Source: Dermatemys mawii (Eukaryota; Chordata; Testudines; Dermatemydidae). Taken from it: a DNA stretch of 64,000 bases. This document shows positions 1 to 12,599 of the stretch, one piece after another (the first letter of the stretch is position 1; each line of letters begins with the position of its first letter). Both the position numbers and the translations under genes were made by a program. A model generated the notes under the pieces. That model had not been told where the DNA came from. It saw nothing but the letters and a program-made list of their open reading frames with translations, and searched no databases. Location: contig ML677335.1 in assembly GCA_007922305.1 (NCBI GenBank), positions 19,804,093 through 19,868,092 of the forward strand, written 5' to 3'.

Positions 1-1470
1 ACTCCTGTTCATTCTGTCGCCAAAAGGAGGGTAGAGCAACTGACAGCGACTAGCTGCATGTGAGAATCTCAGTATGGTGAAATGGGAGCTCTCACTACAA
101 GATCATACTGAACCCGGCTATCAGGCACTCTTTTGAGACTATTTCAAGGGCCGGGTTGCTTGGAGGGTTAACATATAATCCAGATAAACAATCAGGTCCC
201 TCCAGTTATCCATCCATATAGAAAGGCCATTTGTACTCCATGATAAACTCAAGGCTGAGTTTGCAAGAACAGAAGACATGCAAAATAATGCAAATAATTG
301 AGGAGCTAACAGAATGAGTGAGTTCCACTGTCATTGTGGAGAAAAATAATGGCCAGTTACTCATATGCTTCGATCCCAGAGACCTCAACAAGGCTATAAA
401 AAGAGAACATTTCAAACTATCAGCCAGAGAAGAGATTATATCTCAATTTGAAAATGTTCAATATTTTAGTAAATTGGATGAAGCCTATGTTTTTTAGCAG
501 CTAAAATTAAATGTGCACATTTTTGAGCTTTCTTCAGTTAATACCCCATTTGGAAGATACGGATTCTTACACTTACCCTTCAACATAGCTTAAGCAGTAG
601 AAGTGTACCACAAAAACATACATATGATCTATGAACATATTAATAGCATTGAAACCTCAACTGATGACGTCATTGGGAGTGAATGAAAGAAGAGCATGAC
701 TGTAAATTTCAGGAAGTTGTGGATGCAGCTGGAGCTGAAAACCTCAAACTAAAGAGGGAGAAATGTTTTTTAGGGGTTAAGAACTGGACTTTTGTTGAGG
801 GCATTATTTCCAACAAAGGTGTAAAACCTGGTAAAGAGGAAGATTTCAGCCATTGAAATGATACCATATCTCCAGTCAAACAAAGATGTCCAACAATTCC
901 TGATTAATTATCTTGGAAAATGCACATCTAATATCTATCCTTCTAAGCAATGGCTTTGAGAAAACACCTAGAGAATAAAAATGAATGGTACTGGGGTGCA
1001 GAACAGGAGGAATCATGGGAAGGTTTAAAACAATAAGTGGTAAAAGAACCAGTGTTGAACTTCTATGCACCAGGAAGGCCTATTAAAATTTTAGCAGATG
1101 CCTCAGTCTGATTTTACAGAAAAAAGAGGATTGTTGGCAACCACTGGCATATGCATCCAAATCACTGACTGAGACAGAAAGCAGGTACACAGAGATTGAA
1201 AAGGAGTTTTTAGAAATATTGTTTGCATCTGAGAGATTCAATCGTTATATTTATGGACAGACAGTAGAAGTTGAAATGGACCACAAGTCCCTGATTGCAT
1301 TATTTAGCAAAACACTTAAGGATTCAAAAAGAATGATGATAAAGTTGTAAAAGTATGATTTGGTTGTGACTTGCACACCCAGTAAATTCATGTTCATTGC
1401 CTATGCACTTTCCAGAGCAGTGGCTGCAACGAAACAAGAGAAGATTTTAGAGCTCCGGTCCCCACTGTAG
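1..1470 (+). pseudogene. Ty3/gypsy retrotransposon pol remnant: reverse transcriptase and RNase H
   Basis: Degenerate pol of an LTR retrotransposon, readable in shifting plus-strand frames. Around 370-590 the conceptual translation contains LDPRDLNKAIKREHFKL, then YFSKLD and NTPFGRYGFL, which are reverse transcriptase landmarks of gypsy elements. Around 1080-1430 RNase H features follow: LADAS near the first catalytic Asp, YASKSLTETESRYTEIEKE, YIYGQ, then VEMDHKSL and a degraded ALSRA end. In life this protein would copy element RNA into cDNA and degrade the template. In-frame stops occur, including one in the RT block near 495 and one in RNase H near 1350. The 5' end runs off the window. Integrase is missing because a C-rich repeat follows at about 1.5 kb. 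The clade resembles Mag-like or related vertebrate gypsy. A decayed non-functional copy; the RNase H match is very clear. Confidence 0.85.
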
Positions 1471-1524
1471 TGTAGACTCAGACTGCCAACTTGGTAATAT
1501 TTTAAAAACAGATACTCCAGCAGG

Positions 1525-2105
1525 CATAGGTGCCAACTTCCTCTCTACTCAGGGTGCTTGACCCCATCCCCCATTTGCTCCCAGCCACACCTCCACTCCA
1601 CCCCTTCCCCCAAGGTCCCACCTCACCTTTTCCCTTCCCCACCCCATTCTTTCCCCCAAGGCCCCACCCTACCTCTTCTCACTCCTGCCTCCTCCCCACC
1701 TCTTCCTCCTAAGGTCCCAATCCACTTTTTCTCACCCCGCCCACTACCCTGCCCCACCTCTTTCTCCCAAGACCCTGCTCCTGCCCCACCTATTCCCCCT
1801 GAAGTCCTGCCCCTAACCTACCTATTTCCTTGAACCCCCCCGACCCACCTCTGCCCCTGAACCCTTCCCCCATACACTCCTTTTCCTCCTACCCCTCATC
1901 ACTCACTGCTTTTCACCTCCCCTTCTCACCCAGGTTAGGAGGGACTTGCCTGCAGAGCCAAGGGTGGAAGTGGCAGCTGCCAGACAAAGGTAGGAGGTGG
2001 CCCCAGAGCAAAAGATGACCCAGCACCTCCCCAGCTCCCTCGCTTGCAGTAACTGGACTTTGGGACCAGTCGGAAACTGGGCACCTGGCCATGCTAGCAA
2101 AGACC
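1525..2105. repeat. C-rich interspersed repeat with internal minisatellite
   Basis: A block rich in CCCC and CCACC words. Irregular units of roughly 50-60 bases recur, built on CCCCAAGGYCCC, CCACCTCTTC and CCTGCCCC. It begins at AGGTGCCAACTTCCTCTCTRCTC, which resembles the terminus of a MITE I recall from turtles, but no matching inverted end could be found. Open frames here are Pro/Ser-rich translations of the repeat, not genes. Its sharp contrast with the AT-rich flanks supports a discrete inserted element. Confidence 0.5.
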
Positions 2106-2159
2106 ATCATTTACTATGACTTCACAACAAGGCCCTATTCTTGCTTATGGCTTCTAGGT

Positions 2160-3780
2160 GCTAGTGTAATATAATAATTATTATTGTTCAATTCTATTCA
2201 ATTATACATTCTCTAAGGGTTTGCAGAGTACTCTCTGAAACAAAGAAGAATAAAATGAGACTTGTGTGGAAACCATACCAGAGTGAGTATCCATATAATT
2301 CTGACCTACTTCAAGTCATCTGGATGTTAAGTTAATTTATGCTTAATAGCGGAAACCCAACCAGCTGCATACATACACCCCGTCAGGCTCTGGGTTCTAG
2401 CAAGGTCAGAGCATGGCACGGACAAGGCTGAAGTGAGCTTGAACAAGCTCAGGCAATGCTGGAGCAGGAACGGATAAAGGGCAAGCTAGAAGCCTGAAGA
2501 GTCTGTAACACCATAAGGCAGGAGGACGATTCTTGGTGAAGAAGTGCTATTGCACAGACTAATTTGCAGCTCTGCTATGGTCAGTGAAATACCTGTGATG
2601 GGTGGAGGGAGGTCATCTGACCCCAGCCCTGGAATAGACTGCTCCAACAAGCCTGAGGGCTGAGTCACTGAAGGTGTGGTTGGAAGGCAGAGTCATGACA
2701 GCTGAGTGAGTAGCCCTGGTCAACAGTGGGTTTGTCTCACACCTCCTTCTGAATTTACGTCCTTTTTCAAAGTAAATTCTACCATTTGGTAACAAATCCC
2801 TATATACAATAACAACAAAAATGATGAAATACAACACAACACATAGAAACGAAAGAATATCATATGAAATGGAAAACACCTACCAACCTCAAGAGGATAC
2901 ACATATTAAATCTACTAAAAAGAGAAAAAAAATTTTCCAATCATTTATTTAGAAGTATTGCTATCACATTATAAAATACAAGCATATTTAATTATAACAT
3001 CTTCACTATAAATGACAGCTTCTGAACAAAGCTGTTCTTCAGAGTTAGTAATTCTGCATGTTATAGGGAAGGTGCACATTGTAAAGGGCAGGAGTGATTA
3101 TTAAATTAGGTAAAATTAGGAACTGTAGTTATGTATCCAAAAGTCGTATCAAAAGAAACCAGACAGAGACTTAACAGTAGCATTGTATTATAATGTGTAA
3201 TAGCCTTTTTTGTATTCTGTGAATAGTATTATACTTAACGTTATCACATTTCCAAACCCACAAAAATGGCCCGAATATCACATATGGGTAAAAATAACTG
3301 ACTCCATAAATTCATTATTCAGCAAATATCACAAAAGCATGCTAATTTGTACATTTCCATTGAAGGCTAAGTCCCCAGCATATTTGGGATAAGATCTATT
3401 ACAATAATCAGAACTCTCATGGTGATTTTAAAATCTTAACTTTTATAAGTTTCTATTACCTGTATTTCCAACTTTATTAATATTTTTCTTCCTATCACAA
3501 TCCTCGGGCAAAATTGAAAATCTATTCATATAAACAGGAAAACTATGATATTCTCTACCCTATTTTCTCATTGCCAAATGTGATTTATACTTGGAAAGTA
3601 GAGTTTGACTTCAAAACATATTTCAAACATTAAGTAATTTGTTCGTATTAAATAGCTGTGATGTAGGCAAGTATTATGACCGTTACAGGAAGGGGAATTT
3701 GAAGGACAGATTAAGCCACTTGCTCAAGTCAACAGAAAGAGTCATTGACCAGAAAATGCAGGCAAATGAATGACAGATGT
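2160..3780. other. Mostly unassigned AT-rich stretch with a possible LTR-like fragment
   Basis: From about 2345 to 2715 the sequence is less AT-rich and resembles leader or LTR-type segments of reptile LTR elements (GGTTCTAGCAAGGTC, GGAGCAGGAACGGATAA), but no ends or target duplication are visible. From 2720 to 3780 I see only AT-rich sequence with no gene or recognised repeat. Confidence 0.3.
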
Positions 3781-4555
3781 GGAATGTGTTTAATCAGCAA
3801 GCAGCAAATTTATTAATTGTATACTGAAGAGGAACAATACAATGTCTGCCCTTTTCCCTCATATACCAGATATTTAATTAGCTCCTGCAGATTGCAGGGC
3901 CGTAACCACAAACAAAATAACAACTCTGGGTAGACCTTCCCCAACCTATCCCACAAACTCAGGTCTGGAGTGAAACTTGTCCTCCTGGAAAATTGGGGTG
4001 GTGTGATAGAGGCACAAGGCTGAGGTGGGACATCAGTCAATCAAGACTTCAGGTCCCAGTTCACGAAAGCCTCAGGTCCCTCTCTCCCAAAAAGTAAAAG
4101 GCCCAACAGCAAAACCCCAAATCTCATTTAATTCTGAGAGCCGTCCTTTTTAGCCTTTTTCTGCACTGGTTGCTAGACAAGTTTTGACAAGTCAGTAGTT
4201 TTATCAGCTTTATTTCAATTTTTGAGTTCTATTACTCTCAACCCAACTACGCCAATAAGAGACTGTGAAGAAAGTGAAAAAAACCACCAGATCTCATGCT
4301 AGAACAGCCCCCATCCTTCTGCGCGTTTGTTCTGGGCTTCTCTCCTTCCCTGTTGTGCAGTTAAGATATATCCCCCATTGAAGACAGTGAAAGGGAGTGT
4401 GAAAACAGGAATCTTTGAGTCCTTACACCAAACTACTAGTTCCTGTGCTCAGGGACCACACCCCTCTTATTCACAGATTATGCGTAGATCTTATTTTCTG
4501 GTGATATGCAACCATGTTTGACATGTACTTTAACACCATTGTTTTCAGACTATAA
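3781..4555. other. No recognised gene
   Basis: Moderate GC content and short stop-bounded frames. The 3790-4120 part could be an old LTR-type fragment because of its pyrimidine-rich composition, but nothing diagnostic is present. Confidence 0.25.
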
Positions 4556-4559
4556 CTGA

Positions 4560-4985
4560 TATAGTAGAACCTCAGAGTTATGAACACCAGTGTTATGAAT
4601 TGACCAGTGACCCACACACCTCATTTGGAACTGGAAATACACAATCGGGCAGTGGCAAAGACCAAAAGAAAAAAAAAGTCAAATACAGAACAGCATTCAG
4701 GAATAGAGTTGTTCGTAACTATGAATAAAAGGTTAAAGGATGTTCTTTCAAAACTTTACAACTGAACATAGACTTAATAAAGCTTTGATACTTTGTTATG
4801 AAGAAAAATGCAGCTGTCTTTTTTTAATAGTTTACATTTAGCACAGCACTGTTCTGGATTTGATTTTTTGGTGTCGAGGAGGGGACTCTACTGCTGCCTG
4901 GTTGTGTACTTCTGGTTCCAAATGAGGTGTGCGGTTGATTGGTCAGTTCGTAACTCTGGTATTCATAACTGAGGTTCTACTGTAT
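4560..4985. mobile_element. Tigger-like (Tc1/mariner superfamily) MITE
   Basis: The left end reads TATAGTAGAACCTCAGAGTT and the right end TAACTGAGGTTCTACTGTA, forming inverted termini on the AGAACCTCAG core, flanked by TA as expected for Tc1/mariner insertions. Just inside, ATGAACACCAG on the left pairs with CTGGTATTCATAAC on the right, so the palindrome extends inward. There is no transposase, so this is a non-autonomous element. A second, more degraded copy lies at 59722-60021. Confidence 0.75.
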
Positions 4986-4989
4986 TATA

Positions 4990-6890
4990 TGAAAGGTTTC
5001 CTGAAATTGATTTAAAATTGTCAGTTTCAAAGCCACTGATGTACAGCCAGTTTTTAGAAACTAAGATTCTTTTCATACTTTCATTAGTATGTGAAACTAA
5101 CGCTGTTTTATTGGATTTATGACTAATTCTTATCGGATACATGAATTTATCATTACATCTCTCTCATTTTTAAATCAGTTGTTAATGAGATTCATGAAGA
5201 AAGAGAGTTAAGCAGTTTGTAAAGAAAGCAGTGAAGGCAATTCTTATTTGAACTATGTTGTGTGCATTATAGTAATATGCTAATGTGACAACAAATTACA
5301 GACCTCTTGAAAATAACTCCCAGCAATACAAGGGAAACTTTTTACACAGTTGTAAGAAGCAAAAGAAAATACGTTGACAAGAATGAAAAGTTTCCTTAAC
5401 TAAAATTGCATTTGATGACAATATAGATTCTCCTTTTACCACCTCATTGCTAGAGTTTAAATAATTTTAGAAAACTATCTACAAACTGAATTGTTAGGTC
5501 TGAAATAACTTTGTGAAGGAGATGTGCAGGTACTCAGAAGATATTTGGTTGTTGTGTCTTAGTCAAATTAAACCTCCACTTCCCTCAGCACAAGTCAGAA
5601 TTAGAACTGAAGTCCTTATTTTCTGCTCTGAAACTGGGAAAGTATCACATGCCTTGAGCAGTGGACTTTGCTTGCAGCATTATAGACAGAAAATGCATTA
5701 GTCACAGTGAGACAAGAGCTGTTATACAGTGACCTATCAGACAGAGCTGCAAAAAAGACACTAAAATACAGAACATGGCACACAATCCATATTAGAAAGA
5801 TCTATTTAATAAACTATGTCCTGGTAACTGAATAATTGAAACTTGTGGAGCTTTCTGGCCCTTCTGTGGGTTTTTCCTTGCATAAGTGATAATTTAGCCC
5901 TCAGCTGACATTGTAAATTGGCTTGCAGAATGTGTGTAATTCTCATAGCTAATCACTGAACATAATAGTACAAATGCCCTCGAACTCCAGCAGAGGTATG
6001 TAAATGTGTGTGGTTAATCAGAACGCTAAGGAAGAGATAATCCCTGGGATACTGAAAAGGTATAGGTGTAACCACTGGGTGGGCCAGAGTTCACTTGATT
6101 TCCCATCTACACTGCCTTAAAAAAAAACTCCCACAGAAAGTAGCTGGAGACCCAGAGTTCAGTCTCTAAGGATTTTCAGCAGGGATTGCACAGGGTCAAT
6201 CTCCCCACATTTAAGTCCCAAAAGGAACTAAAGAAATAAATTTAATTAAATAACTTTATAAAATCTTATGATAAAGAAACAAAGGATAATTTATTTTTTT
6301 GCAGCATGACATGGCTATTTTATAATCCACAGACGTTACCTTCACAGTTAGACATAGACATGAATAAAGAAAACAAATTAAAATCTGAATAGTACAGTCC
6401 CCACAGAAATAGAGTGAAAAGAAACTGAAAGTTCCCAAAAGCTTAGGTTTTCTTCACCTAAATACCAGTCTTTGATCATCAAATCTATTCAGTCTGCTGA
6501 TGCTAAAACATCTTCCCTCCCCTTGCTTGTAGAGATCTTCAGTTGGAATCCATGCAGACTCTTGCTCTCCTGTAATTACTGCTAACCAGTCAGCTAACTG
6601 ATTAACCAATCACTTAGTTTAGTGTACAGATTAAAAGAAAACCCTGCTGCATAATGCTTTGGAGTTAGGGACAACAGTAGGCTTTCTGCTTCTTGGTTCA
6701 GCTTCTCCCAACTCACACAGGCACATGGCCCTTTGTAAAGCAGCTGCCCTGACTTCTTGCCCTCATGGAGTCTGACCCCAGCAACAGGGAGCCTATTGGA
6801 TCATACCTAAAATTATCACACCAAATTCCAGAAGCTTCTGGAGGGCTTAATGGGCCCAGTAACAATGACCCAGACACAACTCTCTTCTAC
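4990..6890. other. No recognised gene or repeat
   Basis: AT-rich DNA with short, stop-interrupted frames on both strands. Nothing resembles an exon with splice sites. The last 400 bases may be the 3' untranslated or LTR part of the gypsy element that ends just to the right (minus-strand orientation), but no LTR terminus could be identified. Confidence 0.3.
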
Positions 6891-6899
6891 CTCCCCCAA

Positions 6900-8430
6900 C
6901 AGGTCTCAAAGAGATCTCTGCACAGTCAAGTAACAGGGAGAGGTACGCACAGTAGGCCCGTATGGACTGTGAATCTTTAGTTTTAGAATAGTGGAGAAGT
7001 CAGGAATGTAATCCTTATATTTAAGTGGACGAGTTCTAATTCTACCAGGCCTGCGAGGTTCCACTGGCACTTCTGGACCGGTCAGAGAAACAGAATAATT
7101 CACACAATCTTCTGTGGGGAGCCCATTTTGTGAATTTTTTCCATCTCATTTCTCTTCCAATTCAGTTTCCTCAAAATGAACATTTTGGTTTGGATCAAAT
7201 TCTCTTGCCAATTAGTTAAGATCAGACTCCAGAGCTGAATCATGTACAGATTCATCTTCATCCTCCATCTTTAGTGGTTTTGTATCTAGTTCTATCACTT
7301 ACGGGAGTCTTTAACTGATTATCCTCTATTGATTTACAAGCCGGAATGTATCCGCACAGTCTTAAGCATGTCACAGAGAAGAATTCGGATAGGACCATCT
7401 CCTGATTCTGCCTGTACCTTATAGACGGGGATATCTTCTTTTAGTTGCTCCAGTACCACATGTACTAATGGCACCCATCTATCTTCAAGTGTCTGCTTTC
7501 CTCTAAGACTCAGGATGTGTAGTAGAACCCTATCGCCTGGTTCTGTTGTTGACAATTATTCTGGCATCCCATCTTAATTTGTTGGTTAATTGGCTTTTCG
7601 CTTTCTTTAGAAGCCAGGTCACATGCATAATGAAGCCTGTGTCCTAAATCTCTTACATATTCCTGATGAGTCACTTCTTGTTGTCCTCTGACTTTAATTG
7701 CAAAACAAAAATCAATAGATAATATAGGTTGCCTCCCAAACATCAAAAAAATATGGGGAGTATCCTGTAGTATCGTTTCTGGTAATTCTATGCATGAACT
7801 AATGGCTTAACATACTTCCTCCGGTTGGGTTATTTTTATGCTCTTCGAGAGTGCCTAACATATTTAGTAGAGTTAGATTAAATCTTTCCACTGGATTCTC
7901 TCTGGAGAGATAAGCAATTGTGTATGATTTTACTCCAGTGATCTTAATTAACTCAATAATCAATTCAGATTCAAAGTTAGCACCTGATCACTGTGGATCT
8001 GTTGAGAAAAACCATAGTGAAGGATAAAATTCTCCCAGAGCACACTTGCTACAGTTCTGGCCATCTGATCCTTAGTTGGATAAGCCTGAGCATACTTAGT
8101 GAAATGATCAATCAGCATCGCTCTCTAAGGTGAAAAAGTATATGCAAACCAGTTCCATAGTAGCATATACTTTAATGTCCACAGGGTTGGCAACTTTTTC
8201 CACTTGAACTTTTCTTTGAATACAGTGCTCAGTGCCTTGGCATTTTCTTTCTATTGTTTTGGTCATTTCTAGGCCAATAAAATCAGTCTCTAGCCAACTC
8301 CAAAGTTCTCTCAGTCCCAAGATGACTCATTTAATCATGGATACCTTCTAGCTCTCTATCCCAAAGTGCATAGAGGATTACCAGTTAGTCTATATTCTTT
8401 CGCCTTCATTGCGCTTTCCGTTACAAGGAA
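6900..8430 (-). pseudogene. Ty3/gypsy retrotransposon integrase remnant
   Basis: Minus-strand pol C-terminal part, read from high to low coordinates. At 8320-8110: a zinc-binding-region remnant with CIQRK, then MELVC. At 8110-7970: DHFTKYAQAYPT and IHSDQ, carrying the first two catalytic Asp of the DDE integrase core. At 7920-7800: NPVERFN followed by LLNMLGTLEEH, with the catalytic Glu. At 7750-7700: TTGYSPYF-like and FGRQP, then EYVRDLGHRL. At 7555-7340: GDRVLL, LRGKQTLEDRW and IPVYKV, the conserved C-terminal domain. The enzyme would insert element cDNA into host DNA. Several stops and frame changes split it. It runs opposite to the gypsy fragment at 1-1470, so the two are probably separate insertions. 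At 8430 it abuts a PLE fragment. Confidence 0.85.
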
Positions 8431-8858
8431 AAGTGTTCATGTACATTGGCCAAACCAGAAAGTCTCTAAGCAAAAGAGTAAATGGATGCAAATCTGACAT
8501 CAGGAATCATAACATTCAAAAACAGTAGGAGAACACTTCAATCTCCTGGTCACTCAGTAACAGACTTAAAAGTGGCAATTCATCACCAAAAATCTTCAAA
8601 AACAGACTCCAACGAGAAACGGCTGAACTGGAATTAATTTGCAAACTAGATACCATTAATTTGGGCTTGAATAAAGACTGGGAGTGGTTGGGTCATTACA
8701 TAAATTGAATCTATTTCCCTATGTTAACTATCCCCCCGTTACCTGTCTGAAATGGGCCACCCTGATTACCACTACAAAATTTTCTCCTGCTGACAATAGC
8801 TCATCTTAATAAATTAGCCTCTTAGAATTGGTATGGCAACTTCCACCTTTTCCTGTTC

Positions 8859-8861
<3 letters not shown>

Positions 8862-8913
<52 letters not shown>

Positions 8914-8960
8914 TCCATATGTATATACACATATACATATACACACATCCACACACACCA
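8862..8960. repeat. (GT)n(AT)n(AC)n compound microsatellite inside PLE
   Basis: About 36 bases of TG dinucleotide repeat are followed by TA repeats and then loosely periodic ATAC/ACAC words. It occupies the same place relative to the PLE coding end as the tract at 19274-19345, so it was probably present in the element before insertion. Frames through it (CVCVCV, THTHTH) are not genes. Confidence 0.9.
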
Positions 8961-9002
8961 ACTATATACATTTTTTCCTACTGTATGTTCCATTCTATGC
9001 AT

Positions 9003-9038
9003 CTGATGAAGTGGGCTGTAACCCATGGAGGCTTATGC
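9003..9038 (+). ncRNA. Hammerhead-ribozyme-like core in PLE terminal segment (degenerate)
   Basis: CTGATGA is followed by a GTGGGCTGTAACCCAT hairpin arm pair. GGAG then stands where hammerheads have GAAA, followed by GCTTATGC, a possible short stem III. PLE terminal repeats are known to carry hammerhead motifs. Here the GAAA block is mutated and there is an extra A between CTGATGA and the stem, so activity is not expected. Confidence 0.4.
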
Positions 9039-9090
9039 ACAAACAAATTTGTTAGTCTCAAAGGTGCCACAAGTACTCCTAGTCTCTTCC

Positions 9091-10130
9091 AAGATACTCT
9101 AGGATGTTTGCTTCCAGCATTTGACATGAACTCATTTGTGGCTTTTCAATCCATCAGACTAGCCAAAGTTGTTCTTACTCCATCCATTAAAATGAAGACA
9201 AAACTAAACATAATGTTTCTATGAATAAATTGCAAATGGATTTTCTGAGTATCAAGCAACTGATTATAATATGCCTCTTGTACGAGGGGGTTTGACTTTC
9301 TCCATTCAAACTATAACTATCCTTCAGAAATCTACACTTTAGACAGGGACATATATTTTAAATAAAACTTTAACCAAGAAAGGATAAAGTCAAGGCACAA
9401 TATATCTGCTGTCTCAAATCTATAAAGTCATACGTCAGTTAAAAGAAATGAAAACAGACAGAAGTAACACACCACATTTCTGCTTTACTGAAGAAAAGAC
9501 TCATGTTCATTATCCCCACAATATCTTAAAGTGTATAACTCTATACCAACAAAAACTTTTGCTCTCGTTTTCTATTTAAATTCTTAATTGCAAAATACAG
9601 ACAAAAATGTTGACATTTCAATTAATTACAGAGAACACAGACATTTATTTAATCACATGTAAAAATACAGTCAAGCTCTACCTATCATTACCTCAGAAGA
9701 GAAAAAAAGAAAGATAGTAGGAAACAAAGCTGTTTCTATACTACAAATGCATCACTGATAACTTCAAGCTTTCAAAAATCATAAATCAAGCCCCCCAAAA
9801 CATGCATCTGGATTAAAAATCATGAGATTTAAAATACAAAAATGAGAGAGCCTTTTTAGTTTGACTCAAGGTTTTTGATCATTTAAGTTATGCTCTGGTC
9901 ATGTTTTCAGACTTTTCTTTAGCATCATGGGAAGTAGAAATTTGGTTTAAAAAAACAACCCACTCAACTGAGATTCTCACAATTATTTGATTCTGGGAGC
10001 TGATGCTTTAAAATCAGTATTGAATACTGTAAGGATTGACAATACTGTCCATGTAACTTTGTTGGTGTGGCTCCAGTTTTAATACTAGTGTCTGTGAAAG
10101 ATAATGCAGGAAGTTAGTTCAGTGGCCCCC
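9091..10130. other. No recognised gene
   Basis: AT-rich sequence with short frames only. Nothing beyond low-complexity A-rich and T-rich words. Confidence 0.4.
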
Positions 10131-10134
10131 AGAC

Positions 10135-10256
10135 TAGGTTGACCAGATAGCAAGTGTGGAAAATCGGGACAAGGGATGATTATAAAGGTGCCTATGTAAG
10201 AAAAAGTTCAAAAAATTGGGACTGTCCCTACAAAATCAGGACATCTGGTCACCCTA
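10135..10256. mobile_element. Short palindromic MITE, copy 1 (GGTGACCAGAT termini)
   Basis: Left terminus TAGGTTGACCAGATAGC and right terminus ACATCTGGTCACCCTA form inverted repeats. The interior contains complementary GGGACAAGG and TTGGGACTGTCCC words. No coding capacity. The same family recurs at 14180-14300, where the termini are AGGGTGACCAGATG and CATCACCCTA. A very common sauropsid non-autonomous element by recollection; the superfamily is not determined. Confidence 0.75.
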
Positions 10257-10259
10257 CCC

Positions 10260-12070
10260 TCAGACATATGTTCAGGGTGGAATAACTGGGCAGTATTAGC
10301 AGTACAGAGTGGATAGACAGACCCCTGAAGAAGAAAGGGGTACAGGAGTAAGGGAGCGTGGGGACCAGTGAGAAAGACTGCAGTGCTAATATCTGTGCTA
10401 ATCTTCTGAATATGCCCTAAGTGAACAAGATGGCCTTAGCAGGAAGTTCTGGCAGAGTCATAGTTATTTCATTTCAAAAAAAGTTATTTCTTATTGTTTT
10501 ATAGAATGTTAGTTTCCACAACATCACAAAAGATAGACAGCTGAGAGAGTTTGATTTTATACGCAGCATAAGGAGACATGGACAAATGTGATTACGTAGG
10601 ACTAAGGAAGGGGGAGCTGGCAAACACAATTGTGCACGAGAGATGGGTATTTAACATGTTTTCTGAATAGCCTATAATATATAATACAGTGTTCTCCACT
10701 AATGTCTCACAACACTTCAGTAATATGTTTCAGCTTTCGGGTCTGGCAGGGTTATTGCAGAATGATCTTTATTTTTTGTTGTACTAATTTAATTTAAGAA
10801 GTGTTGGGTTCTTTTGGGAGGTAGAGGTTATAGTACAGTGATGACAAACAGATAAGGATTTTCAGCACACTCTGAGGTAGAGGACTCAATTAGGAAATAA
10901 GTAACCTTCCCTTTGCACACTAATCTTGCATTTTCAGTTCTCTTTGTTTAACTACCCATTTTAATTATGAAAAACTATTATTTATTATGATGAACAGGTT
11001 GGCACATGCCTAATGTACCAAACAGGTCTTCAAAAACACATTTGCAGTACTTTTGGAAACAAGTGTTTGTCCTGATATTAAATGGAGCATCAATCAAATA
11101 CTGCAGCACATCAGGTGGAGTGAAGATATAAGAGTAAAGCAGTAAAATGTGTTTTACTGCAAAATTATGTTGTACCCAATATCAGAAATACAGTTTAAAA
11201 CATGGCATTAGAAACAACATGTTAGTTTCCCCATTGACATTACTTCTCCCCAGAATTCCAGTAAATTTGCTTACTTGCTGGAAGATCAGTAATTGTTATT
11301 GTTTTATTTATACAGTTTCGTTTTTCTTAATTGGTATTAAGTAGATATGCCTGGAGAATCCTGCACCATCAGTACAATTTACTCATGTATTATAATACAA
11401 ACATTTCTATGGAAAACATTTTGGATACATGATAATGAGGGCAAGGATTACAAAACATACATACATCCTTCCATATTTCCAGTCGCCTGTGCCATTTAAT
11501 TCCAAAACTATTCAACTGGTATTTATGTTATTTTTTATCATCATCATCATCATCTTTGGGTCAATCCTGGGACACAAACAAAATCTCCTTGACTTCAATT
11601 TGTATACAAATACTTGTAGTATAGGTCAGATCTTCTATTCACTGAATGCTACAAATATAATAACTATGCAAACAAGATGTAATATTAAAATGAGAGTGAT
11701 TAGGCTATTACTGAGTGTTCAATTTGAAAATGCCTAGGATGAACTAGTTTTTGGAAAACTTAGCTAAATCAAACAGAAAGAGTTGTATGCTTTTACAGTT
11801 CATAAAAGTGTTATACCTTCTCTCCAACCAGCCTGCATGTTTACCGAGAGCTATTAAACATTACAAATCCTACATTTCAATAATCAAGAATAGCAAAATA
11901 TATCTATGCTTACCTAAGTACTAAAGTCTATAGTTCTGTCAAAATGGACAACAGCTTGCTTTACAGTCTGGGATCAGAACTTGACCTGTTAGTCATTAGT
12001 GGCAGGAGAATGTCCTGACAAGTAAAATTCACTCCAAATGAAGTAACTTTCATAGTCAGGAGATATCAAA
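10260..12070. other. No recognised gene
   Basis: AT-rich DNA. The longest frame, plus strand 11429-11737, is a stop-poor low-complexity ORF (poly-Ile from ATC repeats at 11540) with no domain and no splice context. I do not consider it a gene. Confidence 0.4.
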
Positions 12071-12072
12071 TT

Positions 12073-12587
12073 TAGAGCTGGTTGGGAATCTTCAGTGTTT
12101 TATCTGAAAACACTGATTTGCTGAACCCAAAATGCTTTGTGGAAACAGACTGGGGTTCATGAACTTTTGAATCACTTGGTGGGCTATAGGGAACTTCAGG
12201 GCTTCCAGAGTTTGCAATTCCAGGGCAGTCTTGCCAAATGGACTGCACTGCAACCTGAGATCTCAGGACTTCCAGGGTCCATGAACTCAGAAATCCTTGA
12301 CAGTTGCTGACTGAAACTGACATAACTGCTGAACTTCACTGCTGTTATTTGGTGGTAGGCAGCAACAAAACTGTCAAATATATCAATTTCAGTTAGCAGC
12401 TGCTGGGTCCCAGAAAGCATATTTTGTTCTAGAAATGCCATTTCACTGTTTCCAAATCAAAGTTTTATAGAATTTCCAGTTTGCAGGAAATTTTTGAAAA
12501 GTTTGGTTTTGTTCTCAAAGTAAAACCAAATTTCAAAATATTGAAAATTTCCACAACCTGGAAATTCTGATCTTTTAGCCAGCTCTG
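12073..12587. mobile_element. Probable hAT-type MITE (AGAGCTGG termini)
   Basis: The left end TAGAGCTGGTTGGGAA and the right end TTAGCCAGCTCTG are inverted repeats of AGAGCTGGYT. The CAG-type terminus is typical of hAT elements. The two internal halves are AT-rich with GAAAATTTCC-like words near the right end. No transposase. Target duplications could not be confirmed. Confidence 0.55.
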
Positions 12588-12599
12588 TTCAAATCTACC

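Larger units (their letters stand above)
8431..9090 (+). mobile_element. Penelope-like element, 3' part with GIY-YIG endonuclease C-terminus
   Basis: Starts abruptly at a codon run giving MYIGQTRKSL, the YIG half of a GIY-YIG nuclease. The frame continues with GEHFNLLVTQ-like and FKTRLQRETAELELICKL sequence, then a degraded WEWLGHY end. GIY-YIG nucleases of PLEs nick the target during retrotransposition. The upstream GIY half and the RT are missing. After the coding part come a (GT)n/(AT)n tract at 8862-8914 and the terminal segment around 9003-9083 with CTGATGAAGTGGGCT. The fragment is closely paralleled by the copy at 16484-19487, which shares the same order, including the dinucleotide tract. 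Confidence 0.8.

Noticed and set aside
8814..9224. Overlapping ORFs with CVCVCV and THTHTH on both strands
   Set aside because: Translations of the dinucleotide tract in the PLE 3' region.
11429..11737. 102-residue plus-strand ORF with Ile run
   Set aside because: Low complexity from an ATC repeat and no homology or splice support.
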